A stretch of 64,000 nt of DNA, taken from Acidobacteriota bacterium. GTDB lineage: Bacteria; Acidobacteriota; Thermoanaerobaculia; Gp7-AA8. Below, in pieces: positions 26,021 to 34,122 of the stretch (position 1 is its first letter; the number at the start of each line of letters is the position of its first letter). The notes below the pieces were generated by a model, which worked only from the letters and a program-made list of their open reading frames with translations, did not search any database and had not been told where the DNA came from. The translations under genes and the position numbers were made by a program. The DNA is taken from the NCBI GenBank assembly GCA_021781455.1, contig JAJXWV010000015.1, positions 1 to 64,000 of the forward strand. Reading direction: 5' to 3'.

Positions 26021-28383
26021 CAGCTTCTGCTCAGTGCCGTTTCGGTGCCGGGCTTTGCAGACGCAACGGCCGTCGCTTCCGACTTCAGGAACACCGCGCC
26101 GAGTGGCGGCAGCGTCAGCGCCGCCGACCAGCGCCGGCCGTGCAGCGGAATCGGTGACGCCTCGATGCCTCCGAGATTCCCCTGGCCGCTCCCGCCGTAG
26201 ATCGTGGCGTCGCTGTTGAGGATCTCGCTCCAGCTTCCACCGCGCGGGAGCCCGACCTGATAGTTGTGCCGCGGGACGGGGGTGAAGTTCAGCACCGCGA
26301 CGAGGAGCTCATCGGGGCGGCTCTTCGACCGCCTCATCAGGCTGATGATGCTGTTCTCGGTGTCGCAGCAGTCGATCCATTCGAATCCGGCCGGATCGGT
26401 GTCCAGCTCGTGGAATGCGGGAATGTCGCGGTAGGCCTTGTTCAAGTCCTCGACCCAGCGCTGCAGCGCCGCGTGAGGAAAGAAGTCCAGCAGGTTCCAG
26501 TCCAGGCTCTGGTCGTGGTCCCACTCGCGCCACTGGCCGATCTCGCCGCCCATGAAGATCATCTTCTTGCCGGGCTGCGCGAACATGTCGGCGAAGAGCA
26601 GCCTCAGGTTCGCGAACTTCTGCCAGTCGTCGCCGGGCATGTTGCCGAGCAGCGAGCCCTTGCCGTGGACGACCTCGTCGTGCGAGAGCGGCAGCACGAA
26701 GTTCTCCGTGAAGGCGTAGATCATCCGGAAGGTCAGGTCGTTGTGGTGGAACTTCCGGTGCACCGGGTCCTTCGTGAAATAGCGCAGGGTGTCGTGCATC
26801 CACCCCATGTCCCATTTCAGGCCGAATCCAAGCCCACCGACGTAGTTCGGCCGCGACACCATCGGCCAGGCGGTCGACTCTTCGGCGATCACCTGAACGT
26901 CGGGATGCGCCTTGTAGACGTCCTCGTTGAGCCGGCGCAGGAAGGAAATGGCCTCGACGTTCTCCCGCCCTCCGAACTCATTCGGAATCCATTCCCCCGC
27001 CTTGCGCGAGTAGTCGAGATAGAGCATCGAGGCCACAGCGTCGACGCGCAACCCGTCGGCGTGGAATTCGCCGAGCCAGTACAGGGCGCTGCTGAGCAGG
27101 AAGGAGCGCACCTCGTTGCGGCCGTAATTGAAGATCAGCGATCCCCAGTCGGGATGGAATCCCTTGCGCGGATCGGCGTGCTCGTAAAGGTGCGTGCCGT
27201 CGAAATACGCCAGGCCGAACTCGTCGGTCGGGAAGTGCGACGGTACCCAGTCGAGGATCACGCTGATGCCGTGCTGGTGGAGCACGTCGATCAAATACTT
27301 GAGATCCTGCGGTGTGCCGTAACGGCTGGTCGGCGCGAAGAACCCGGTGACCTGGTATCCCCACGATCCGTAAAACGGGTGCTCCATGACCGGGAGCAGC
27401 TCGACGTGGGTGAAGTTCATCCTCTTCAGGTAGTCGGCGAGCGGCTGGGCGAGCTCCCGGTAGCTCATCGGCCGATAGACACCGTCCTGATAAACGCGGC
27501 GCCACGATCCGAGGTGCACTTCGTAAGTGGAGATGGGCGCCGTCAGCGAGTTGTGGGCGCGGCGATGCTGCATCCAGTCGCCGTCGTGCCATTCGTAATC
27601 GCGGTCCCAGACGATGGAGGCCGTTCGCGGAGGCGTCTCCGCATGAATGCCGAAGGGATCGGCCTTGTCGACGCGGTAATCGTTGAAGCGGGAGACCACG
27701 TGGTATTTGTAGATGGTCCCCCTCCTGATCTCGGGGACGAATCCTTCCCAGATTCCCGACGATCCACGCGACGTGAGCATGTTCGCGCGCGGGTCCCATC
27801 CGTTGAAATCTCCGATGACGCTGACGGACTCCGCGTTGGGTGCCCAGACGCCGAAGATCACCCCGCCGGGAACGATGTGCGATCCGAGCTTCTCCCACAG
27901 ACGCGTGTGCGTGCCTTCGTTGAAGAGGTGCAGGTCCCAGTCGCTGAGCAGCGAATCGGGCGGCGCCTCCGTAACGGGCTCGATCTGGTCGATGGTGTGG
28001 CTGCGGATGGCGTGGGGTTCGACAACGGAGCGCTCGCCGGTGTCATCATGAGCCCGCGGGGCGGCGGAGCGGCGAAGCGGGTCGAAGGATCCCCCGCCCT
28101 GGTTCGCTTCCTTTTCCCCGCCCATTTTTCGCTCCGTCACGGGTGCATCATCGCTCGAAATCGTTCCCTGGGGGACGATGTCGGCTCCCACGGTCTGCGC
28201 TTCCTCCTCGATCTGCCTCGTCCGGGCCTTCGTGGAAAGCCTCGGCACCACCGCCCGCGTGGTCTTCCCCGACGTCGTCTTTGCGCGCTTCGCGGCGGGA
28301 GGTTTCGTGCCGCTCTCCGGAGGCGTGCCCGCGGCCGGCTTGCCGCCGGTCGTCTCGTTCGTCCGCTTTCTGCCTGTGGCCAT
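26020..28383 (-). CDS. glgB: 1,4-alpha-glucan branching enzyme with long basic N-terminal tail
   Basis: This 787-residue enzyme transfers maltodextrin to C6, making the alpha-1,6 branches of glycogen. The core starts around residue 145: CBM48-like segment (VWAPNAESVSVIGDFNGWD, 179-197), then the GH13 barrel with nucleophile Asp448 (DGLRVDAVAS), acid/base Glu501 (VIAEES) and LPLSHDEVVHG. Residues 1-140 are a low-complexity Lys/Arg/Thr/Pro/Ala-rich region followed by an acidic stretch, absent from the common enzyme. It resembles disordered nucleic-acid-binding or tethering tails. The ATG 28383 frame has no stop interrupting it, but a later internal start cannot be excluded. It is coupled to treZ downstream. 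Confidence 0.93.
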   Translation of the reverse strand: MATGRKRTNETTGGKPAAGTPPESGTKPPAAKRAKTTSGKTTRAVVPRLSTKARTRQIEEEAQTVGADIVPQGTISSDDAPVTERKMGGEKEANQGGGSFDPLRRSAAPRAHDDTGERSVVEPHAIRSHTIDQIEPVTEAPPDSLLSDWDLHLFNEGTHTRLWEKLGSHIVPGGVIFGVWAPNAESVSVIGDFNGWDPRANMLTSRGSSGIWEGFVPEIRRGTIYKYHVVSRFNDYRVDKADPFGIHAETPPRTASIVWDRDYEWHDGDWMQHRRAHNSLTAPISTYEVHLGSWRRVYQDGVYRPMSYRELAQPLADYLKRMNFTHVELLPVMEHPFYGSWGYQVTGFFAPTSRYGTPQDLKYLIDVLHQHGISVILDWVPSHFPTDEFGLAYFDGTHLYEHADPRKGFHPDWGSLIFNYGRNEVRSFLLSSALYWLGEFHADGLRVDAVASMLYLDYSRKAGEWIPNEFGGRENVEAISFLRRLNEDVYKAHPDVQVIAEESTAWPMVSRPNYVGGLGFGLKWDMGWMHDTLRYFTKDPVHRKFHHNDLTFRMIYAFTENFVLPLSHDEVVHGKGSLLGNMPGDDWQKFANLRLLFADMFAQPGKKMIFMGGEIGQWREWDHDQSLDWNLLDFFPHAALQRWVEDLNKAYRDIPAFHELDTDPAGFEWIDCCDTENSIISLMRRSKSRPDELLVAVLNFTPVPRHNYQVGLPRGGSWSEILNSDATIYGGSGQGNLGGIEASPIPLHGRRWSAALTLPPLGAVFLKSEATAVASAKPGTETALSRS

Positions 28384-28561
28384 CGCCCTTCCTTCGGTTT
28401 TCGCCGAGCGTCCGCAGGATTGTCGTCACCGCGGCTCTGTCACGCGCATCGACGAGCTATCTCCAGCCACGCCAGAATTGACTGCCGGACCGCGGTGACG
28501 CCGCGCCATCCAACGTATTGCCCACCTGCTGGTCAAGCAACCCGCGCGCCGCGAGAAGATT

Positions 28562-28643
28562 CGTAGGGACGCGCAGCAGCGCGTCCGCAACTCTCGTCGG
28601 GACGCGGGATTGGTTCCGCGGCGCACCGCAGGTACGCCCTACG
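28562..28643. repeat. REP-like element with CGTAGGG/CCCTACG ends
   Basis: Seven-bp inverted ends (CGTAGGG 28562-28568; CCCTACG 28637-28643) enclose a perfect 7-bp hairpin GACGCGC-AGCA-GCGCGTC (28568-28585) and a second GGGACGCGGG segment. It lies between glgB and the small gene at 28664, and forms most of that 280-bp space. Confidence 0.6.
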
Positions 28644-28663
28644 CCATTTCGCCGCGAAGGCTC

Positions 28664-28915
28664 TCAACGGATGCGCGTGTTCGTATCGACGATGCCCCGC
28701 TGAAGACCGCTGCGGATGAGAAGCTCCCTGCATTTCGCGGCCTCGGCGGCAGGAACTTCGTAGAGCATCCCCTGAAAGCAGACGCCCTCGGCGCGCCGCT
28801 CCTCGATGACCTCGAGTCGCACCGTGTACTCGATGCCGGTCGCGTCGAGCACTTTCTCGGCGGCCGCCTCGTCCCGCTGATTGGGGGCGAAGAAAACCGG
28901 CTCCAGGTCAGGCAT
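28664..28915 (-). CDS. Small conserved-type protein, possibly DUF2007-like
   Basis: This 83-residue soluble protein, MPDLEPVFFAPNQRDEAAAE..., has an alternating strand/helix pattern like the small single-ferredoxin-fold DUF2007 proteins (proposed signal-transducing), including a first half that pairs an N-terminal strand with EAAAEKVLDATGIEYTVRLE. I cannot confirm the family by eye and assign no function. It starts 31 bp after the membrane protein at 28947 and is probably co-transcribed with it. No obvious ribosome-binding site precedes the ATG. Confidence 0.55.
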   Translation of the reverse strand: MPDLEPVFFAPNQRDEAAAEKVLDATGIEYTVRLEVIEERRAEGVCFQGMLYEVPAAEAAKCRELLIRSGLQRGIVDTNTRIR

Positions 28916-28946
28916 GACGGCACAAGTTTATGCCCGGGGGCAGCAC

Positions 28947-29288
28947 TCACAGCAGCCTGAAGCTGGCACGGATGGCGTGCGTCACCCCGGGCGAGTGAAC
29001 GAAGGCCAGCAGGAACATGATGGCAATCGATGCGTAGACCATCGCCACGAAAAGCTTGCCCCAGGCCACGCTCTCCCAGAAATCGTGGCGATCGGCCGGC
29101 ATCCGAAGCGGACCGAGGAAGAAAACGGCCACCGTGAAGAACAGCAGCGTCAGCCCTCCGAGCATCATGGCCTGATTCTCGGCAATGAGGTCGGCCGCCA
29201 GCAGGATGAGACCTGACAGCGCCAGGGCGGTGGTGGCAACCAGGGCCAGTCCGCGGCTGCGCAACGACCGAATTAGATGGGTGTCCAT
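28947..29288 (-). CDS. Small membrane protein with three predicted spans
   Basis: This 113-residue protein has three hydrophobic segments (ALVATTALALSGLILLAAD, MMLGGLTLLFFTVAVFFLG, LFVAMVYASIAIMFLLAFV) joined by short loops, one with ADRHDFWESVAWGKL. I do not recognise a family. It lies between the isochorismatase-like hydrolase (66 bp upstream) and the small protein at 28664 on the same strand, suggesting an operon of three. Function unknown. Confidence 0.6.
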   Translation of the reverse strand: MDTHLIRSLRSRGLALVATTALALSGLILLAADLIAENQAMMLGGLTLLFFTVAVFFLGPLRMPADRHDFWESVAWGKLFVAMVYASIAIMFLLAFVHSPGVTHAIRASFRLL

Positions 29289-29354
29289 GCAATTCGTAAC
29301 GGGGGGCTGGACGGAGTCATTCCGCTTTTGGGGAGTCGTGCGGGCACATCCGCC

Positions 29355-29933
29355 TCACCTCCGCATCGCGGCCAGGATTTCCTCGCTCTTCCGCACCATG
29401 CCCAACCGCGGAAAGATCGTCGAAAAAGCGAACTGATGCGCTTCCGCAGTGAGCGCGGAAGTGACGTCCTCGGCGAAGACGAGCTCGTATCCGCGCTCCC
29501 AACCGTCGCGCGCGGTCGACTCCACGCCGAAATTCGTGGCGATGCCGCCGAGAACCAGCGTGTGGATGGCGCGCCGCCGGAGCTGGAGGTCGAGCTCGGT
29601 CCCGTAGAACGCTCCCCACTGCCGCTTGGTGATGACGACGTCGCCCGACTGCGGCCCGAGCTCAGGCACGATCGCGCCGAAGTCCGGCGGCAGCGGCACG
29701 ACGGGAGGCGCGGCGTCGGCGCTCTGCAGCAGACGGTCGGCGTTGTCGGGCGAGTAGAGGACGCGCACGAGGACGACCAGCGACCCGGCCGCACGAAATG
29801 CCGCCGCCAGCTTCGCCGCGCGATCGATGACGGCCGAAGAGGCGTAGGGCGCCGCCGGTCGCGCCACGATTCCGTGCTGCAGATCGATCAACACCAGTGC
29901 CGTGGTCGGCGCGTTGAGCGTGAGAGCAGGCAT
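29355..29933 (-). CDS. Isochorismatase-superfamily hydrolase lacking the cysteine nucleophile
   Basis: This 192-residue alpha/beta protein belongs to the cysteine-hydrolase superfamily. The Asp (Asp17, VLIDLQHG) and Lys (Lys102, ITKRQWGAFYG) of the catalytic triad are present. The position normally held by the nucleophilic Cys in GIATNxCVESTA is Gly135 (GIATNFGVESTA). True isochorismatases such as EntB/PhzD also have Gly there and hydrolyse a vinyl ether, while amidases (nicotinamidase, carbamoylases) need Cys. A non-amidase reaction is therefore likely, but the substrate is unknown. It is the first gene of a small minus-strand group, preceded by a long palindrome. Confidence 0.8.
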   Translation of the reverse strand: MPALTLNAPTTALVLIDLQHGIVARPAAPYASSAVIDRAAKLAAAFRAAGSLVVLVRVLYSPDNADRLLQSADAAPPVVPLPPDFGAIVPELGPQSGDVVITKRQWGAFYGTELDLQLRRRAIHTLVLGGIATNFGVESTARDGWERGYELVFAEDVTSALTAEAHQFAFSTIFPRLGMVRKSEEILAAMRR

Positions 29934-29969
29934 TCGTCACCTCCGATTTTCAAGCGAAAGCAAGATCTC

Positions 29970-30135
29970 CGTCACTCTGAGCCGGCGCAGCCGCGGGGGG
30001 GGTGGTTGGGTGGAGCGGCGTAGCGCGGCGAAGAGTCTCGCCCCTGCTGATCGTCTCGGTAAGAGACTCTTCGCCGCGCTCCACCGCTCCCGCCCGTCCA
30101 CCACCCCCGCGGTTGCGCCGGCTCAGAGTGACGGG
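29970..30135. repeat. Long inverted repeat, family P, copy 2
   Basis: Arms of about 70 bp (29970-30039, 30064-30135) are close reverse complements with a 24-bp loop. This is the cleanest copy of the family: outer CCGTCACTCTGAGCCGGCG, inner CGGCGAAGAGTCTC. It fills the space between the osmC-type gene and the hydrolase and begins 7 bp before the osmC stop. Confidence 0.88.
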
Positions 30136-30141
30136 CTTAGC

Positions 30142-30567
30142 CTAACTCTCCAGTTTCGCGTTCATCGTGATCTCCGCCTTGAGCAGCCGGGAGATCGGGC
30201 AGCCGCTCTTGGCGTTGTTCGCCGCTTTCATGAATGCGTCCTCGCTGGCTCCAGGCACTTTGGCCGCGACTTCGAGATGGACCTTCGTCACCGTGAAGCC
30301 GGCGTCCGTCTTCTCGAGCGTCACGCTGGCCGTGGTGCGGATGCTGTCGGCCTTCAGCTGCGCCTCGCCGAGCTGTCCCGAAAGCGCCATCGAGAAGCAG
30401 CCCGCGTGAGCCGCCGCGATCAGCTCTTCGGGATTCGTGCCGGCGCCGTTCTCGAAACGCGTGCTGAACGAGTACTGCGTGTTCCGAAGCACGCCGCTGT
30501 CGGTCGAGATCGTCCCCTTGCCGCTGCGCAGATCGCCTTTCCATTCCGCCGATGCATTTCTCTTCAT
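30142..30567 (-). CDS. osmC: OsmC/Ohr-family peroxiredoxin
   Basis: This 141-residue protein reduces organic hydroperoxides with a pair of cysteines: Cys57 in [12 protein letters not shown] and Cys123 in [11 protein letters not shown]. Length and the opening [11 protein letters not shown] match OsmC rather than Ohr. ATG 30567 is chosen because AGGAGG lies 5 bp upstream; a GTG three bases earlier is in frame. It is a single gene on the minus strand between the TreS gene and the hydrolase group, consistent with stress protection alongside trehalose synthesis. Confidence 0.9.
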   Translation of the reverse strand: MKRNASAEWKGDLRSGKGTISTDSGVLRNTQYSFSTRFENGAGTNPEELIAAAHAGCFSMALSGQLGEAQLKADSIRTTASVTLEKTDAGFTVTKVHLEVAAKVPGASEDAFMKAANNAKSGCPISRLLKAEITMNAKLES

Positions 30568-30621
30568 CACTTCCTCCTGCTTCGATGCTCATCCTATGAC
30601 GATTGAACGCTTCCGCGGGGG

Positions 30622-30695
30622 TTGCGCAGTTACGCGGTTACGCGGTTACGAGCTGAACGGTCGTCCTGACACCGCGGAACCGCGCAACCACGTAA
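30622..30695. repeat. Inverted octamer array, TTACGCGG unit
   Basis: Left: TTGCGCAG, TTACGCGG, TTACGCGG, TTACGAGC (30622-30653). Right: CCGCGGAA, CCGCGCAA, CCACGTAA (30672-30695), the reverse complement with changes. The unit is eight bases here instead of seven. It lies just 3' of the TreS-maltokinase gene. Confidence 0.7.
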
Positions 30696-30713
30696 TTGCT
30701 CTCGTCGCCCGAA

Positions 30714-33700
30714 CTATCGCAAGAGATCGAGCACACCGCGGATCGGGATCCGCACCCATTCGGGGCGGTTGTTCAACTCGTACGCGATCTCGTACAGAGC
30801 CTTCTCCAGGAGATGCGCGGTCAGCAGCACCTGAACCTCCCCGGCGGTACGCGGCAGGTGTGCGGCGGCGCCGCTGCGCATCAGGTACGCGCGCAGAAAG
30901 GCCGCGCTGACCCAGCTGCTCCAGAACTTCGTGGCAGTTTCGAGAACGGCGGCGTCTTCCGGTCTGATGACGGAATTGCTTCGCGACTGCCCGAAGATCA
31001 CGGCATGCGGCGCGTAATGGAAAGAGCGCAGCATGCCGGCCACGTCGCGCAAGGCGTTCCGTTTGATCCGGCGCTCGCTGAGTGGCCGCAGCGGCTCGCC
31101 CTCGAAATCGATGATCACGAAATCGTTGCCGGTGTGCAGCACCTGGCCGAGGTGGTAGTCGCCGTGCGTGCGGATGCGCTGTCCGCTCAGGCGCCCGTTG
31201 AGCACGTCCCGGATGCGGTGCTGCAGCTCCCCTTCGCGCGACAGCAGCTCCTGGGCCTCCGGAAGGTCCCTGGCGCGCCGCCTGAGCAGCTGCAGCGACT
31301 GCACCGCCTGGGCGCGGACGAACTGGTACAACGAACGCTGGTAGTGCGGCGTGATCGGCTCGGGAGAGAACGCCGCGACGTCATCTCGTGAGGCGAGGGC
31401 GGCGTGCATCTCTGCCGTACGCCGGCCGAGCGCCTCGGCGTCGGCCAGATAGCCGCCGATCATCTCCTGCGCCGGTTCCGGCGACTCATGGCTGGCCAGC
31501 GCGAACGGCGATTCCTGAGGAGCAGCCCCGGCCATGCGCTCGGCCGATCCCGCATTGGTGAGCATGCGCTCGAAATAGCGGCCGATGGTGTCGAGGGTGT
31601 ACGACCAGGCGTCGCCCGAATTCGGCGTAAAGCTCTGCAGGATGGCCACGGTGGTCGGCCCGTCGTTTCCGGCGCTGTATTCGATCGCGCCGGCCAGCCG
31701 GGGAGTGTTCGCGAACGTCGTCTCTTCGTTCAGGAAGCGGCTCACTTCCAGATCGGTGTTGACGCCTGGCTCGAGGCGCCGGAAGAGCTTGAGGAAAAGC
31801 CGCTGCCCGTAGACCACGGCGGTGTTGCTGTGTTCGGCCCTGAGCACCTGGGCTTCGAGCGGGTCCTGCCCGCGCAACTCGCGGAACTGCCGCGTGTGTG
31901 AGCCGCTGATCGTGCCCGTCGCGCCGCGGAGCTGCTTCCTCCGCCCGATCAGATCGAGCAGCGCTTCCGCGAACTGCTGATCGGCGACCGGTTCGTAAAG
32001 CAGGCAGCCGTCCTTGAGGCGGGCGATCAGCATGGACATCCGCGCAGGTTCCGCCTCTTCGGTCCGCCGCACCGTCATCATGGCCAGCGGCAGCAGGTAG
32101 ATCTCCGGTTCGGCGTCGGTGTACTCGACTTCCACGAGCGTGATGTAGGCGCTCTCGCGGCGGATGGCGATGCGGTCCCGGATGGAGACGCTCTGGATCG
32201 CGCGGGCCTTGCTGCCGAACCAGCGTCGCCCGCGCAGGTACTCGATGATGGCGCGCCCCAGCGCGTCGCGGTTCCCTTCGGAAAACAGCTCTCTCCAGCG
32301 CCGGGTCGGGATCAACGGAAGATCGACGGCCGAGGTCGGCCTCTCCTCGGCTTTTCGTTCCAGCGAGAACCAGTAGAAGGCGAAGGGACCGAGGTTCAGG
32401 AAATACGGCCGGTCGCTGATCTCCGGGAAATGGGTTCCGCCGGAGAGCTCGACCGGCACCATGCCGCGGAATGCCGTTAGATCGAGCTCGAAGCACTGTA
32501 CCAGCCGCGAGAGGTTGGCCACCACGAGAATGGTCTCGTTCTCGAAGCGCCGCACAAACGCCAGGATCTTGCGGTTCTCCGAAAGGAGCAGCTCCATCGT
32601 CCCGCGGCCGAACGCACGAAAGCGCCGGCGCAGCGCGATCATCCGCTTCATCCACCACAGCAGCGAGTACGGGCTGTTCTGCTGTGCCTCCACGTTGATC
32701 TGCTCGTAGTGGTACTGCGGGTCGATGATCACCGGAAGGAACAGCTGCTGCGGGTTGGCGCGAGAGAAGCCGGCATTGCGGTCCGCGCTCCACTGCATCG
32801 GTGTCCTGACGCCGTTGCGGTCGCCGAGATAGATGTTGTCGCCCATGCCGATCTCGTCGCCGTAATAGATGATCGGCGTCCCGTGAAACGAGAACAGAAG
32901 GCCGTTCATCAGATGGATGCGCCCTCTGTGGTTCCCCATCAGCGGGGCCAGCCGGCGACGGATTCCCAGATTGATGCGCGCCTGCCGGTCCTTGGCGTAC
33001 GTCCGCCACATGTAGTCGCGGTCTTCCTCGGTGACCATCTCCAGGGTCAGCTCGTCGTGATTGCGGAGGAAGAGCGCCCACTGGCAGTTAGGCGGAATCG
33101 CCGGAGTCTGGGACATGATGTCCACGATCGGGAAGCGGTCTTCCTGCGCCACGGCCATGTACATGCGCGGCATGACCGGGAAGTTGAAGGCCATCTGGCA
33201 CTCGTCGTCGTTCCCGAAGTACGGCAGCGAGTCCTCCGGCCACTGGTTGGCCTCCGCCAGCAGCATCCGCCCCGGAAAGTTCGCGTCGACGTGCGCCCGC
33301 AGCTTCTTGAGGAACTCGTGCGTTTCGGGGAGGTTTTCCGAGGTCGTCCCCTCGCGCTCGTAGAGGTAAGGGATGGCATCGAGGCGGAAGGCGTCCACCC
33401 CAAAACCCATCCAGAAGTCGAGCACCTTGAACAACGCCTCGTGCACGGCCGGGTTGTCGAAATTCAGGTCCGGCTGATGCGAGTAGAAACGATGCCAGTA
33501 GTACGCCTTGGCCACCGGATCCCACGCCCAGTTCGAGGTCTCGAAATCCTTGAAGATGACACGAGCGTCCCTGTACTTGTCGGGCGTGTCGCTCCAGACG
33601 TAGAAGTCGCGCCACGGCGAGCCGGGGCTGGCACGCCTCGATTTCTGGAACCACGGATGCTGGTCGCTCGTGTGATTGACCACCAGCTCCGTAATGACCC

Positions 33701-33980
33701 GGATGCCGCGCTTGTGCGCCTCCTTGAGAAAGTTCTTGAAATCGGTCATGGAGCCGTAGCTCGGGTGGACCGCGGTGTAGTTGGCGATGTCGTAGCCGTC
33801 GTCGCGCAGCGGCGAGGGATAGAACGGAAGCAGCCACAGGATGTTGATCCCCAGGTCCTGCAGGTAATCGAGCTTGCGGGTCAGCCCCGGAAAATCTCCG
33901 ATCCCGTCGCCGTTGCTGTCGTGAAACGCACGGACGTGGGTCTGGTAGATGATTCCGTCCTTGTACCAGTCGTCTTGCAT
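30714..33980 (-). CDS. treS: Trehalose synthase-maltokinase fusion
   Basis: This 1088-residue bifunctional protein interconverts trehalose and maltose and then phosphorylates maltose to maltose 1-phosphate. The N-terminal GH13 domain (1-560) has [13 protein letters not shown], nucleophile Asp201 ([13 protein letters not shown]), acid/base Glu243 ([10 protein letters not shown]) and [12 protein letters not shown]. The C-terminal maltokinase domain shows the kinase-fold motifs [12 protein letters not shown] and [16 protein letters not shown] 33980 ([16 protein letters not shown]) is in family register; the frame is open further upstream through the heptamer array but that part is not conserved. 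It lies downstream of glgE, which uses its product. In mycobacteria TreS and Pep2 are separate; the fusion is known in other bacteria. Confidence 0.96.
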   Translation of the reverse strand: MQDDWYKDGIIYQTHVRAFHDSNGDGIGDFPGLTRKLDYLQDLGINILWLLPFYPSPLRDDGYDIANYTAVHPSYGSMTDFKNFLKEAHKRGIRVITELVVNHTSDQHPWFQKSRRASPGSPWRDFYVWSDTPDKYRDARVIFKDFETSNWAWDPVAKAYYWHRFYSHQPDLNFDNPAVHEALFKVLDFWMGFGVDAFRLDAIPYLYEREGTTSENLPETHEFLKKLRAHVDANFPGRMLLAEANQWPEDSLPYFGNDDECQMAFNFPVMPRMYMAVAQEDRFPIVDIMSQTPAIPPNCQWALFLRNHDELTLEMVTEEDRDYMWRTYAKDRQARINLGIRRRLAPLMGNHRGRIHLMNGLLFSFHGTPIIYYGDEIGMGDNIYLGDRNGVRTPMQWSADRNAGFSRANPQQLFLPVIIDPQYHYEQINVEAQQNSPYSLLWWMKRMIALRRRFRAFGRGTMELLLSENRKILAFVRRFENETILVVANLSRLVQCFELDLTAFRGMVPVELSGGTHFPEISDRPYFLNLGPFAFYWFSLERKAEERPTSAVDLPLIPTRRWRELFSEGNRDALGRAIIEYLRGRRWFGSKARAIQSVSIRDRIAIRRESAYITLVEVEYTDAEPEIYLLPLAMMTVRRTEEAEPARMSMLIARLKDGCLLYEPVADQQFAEALLDLIGRRKQLRGATGTISGSHTRQFRELRGQDPLEAQVLRAEHSNTAVVYGQRLFLKLFRRLEPGVNTDLEVSRFLNEETTFANTPRLAGAIEYSAGNDGPTTVAILQSFTPNSGDAWSYTLDTIGRYFERMLTNAGSAERMAGAAPQESPFALASHESPEPAQEMIGGYLADAEALGRRTAEMHAALASRDDVAAFSPEPITPHYQRSLYQFVRAQAVQSLQLLRRRARDLPEAQELLSREGELQHRIRDVLNGRLSGQRIRTHGDYHLGQVLHTGNDFVIIDFEGEPLRPLSERRIKRNALRDVAGMLRSFHYAPHAVIFGQSRSNSVIRPEDAAVLETATKFWSSWVSAAFLRAYLMRSGAAAHLPRTAGEVQVLLTAHLLEKALYEIAYELNNRPEWVRIPIRGVLDLLR

Positions 33981-34119
33981 AGTCCTGAGTGCTGAGTCCT
34001 GAGTCCTGAGTGCTGAGTCCTGAGTGCTGAGCACTGAGTAAAGGCAGGGGTGCGTGCAGGAACGACCGCCCGCCCACTCAGTACTCAGCACTCAGTACTC
34101 AGCACTTCGCTCAGGACTT
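33981..34119. repeat. Inverted heptamer array, AGTNCTG family, copy 2
   Basis: The left arm has eight heptamers (AGTCCTG, AGTGCTG and one AGCACTG) at 33981-34036. The right arm has four (ACTCAGT/ACTCAGC) at 34076-34103 plus GCTCAGGACTT to 34119. The 35-bp core has AAGGCAGG and TGCAGGAACGACCGCCCGCC. It abuts the treS start codon (array base 1 follows the ATG complement) and ends 4 bp before the glgE stop, so it fills the whole glgE-treS spacer. Confidence 0.85.
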
Positions 34120-34122
34120 CGT

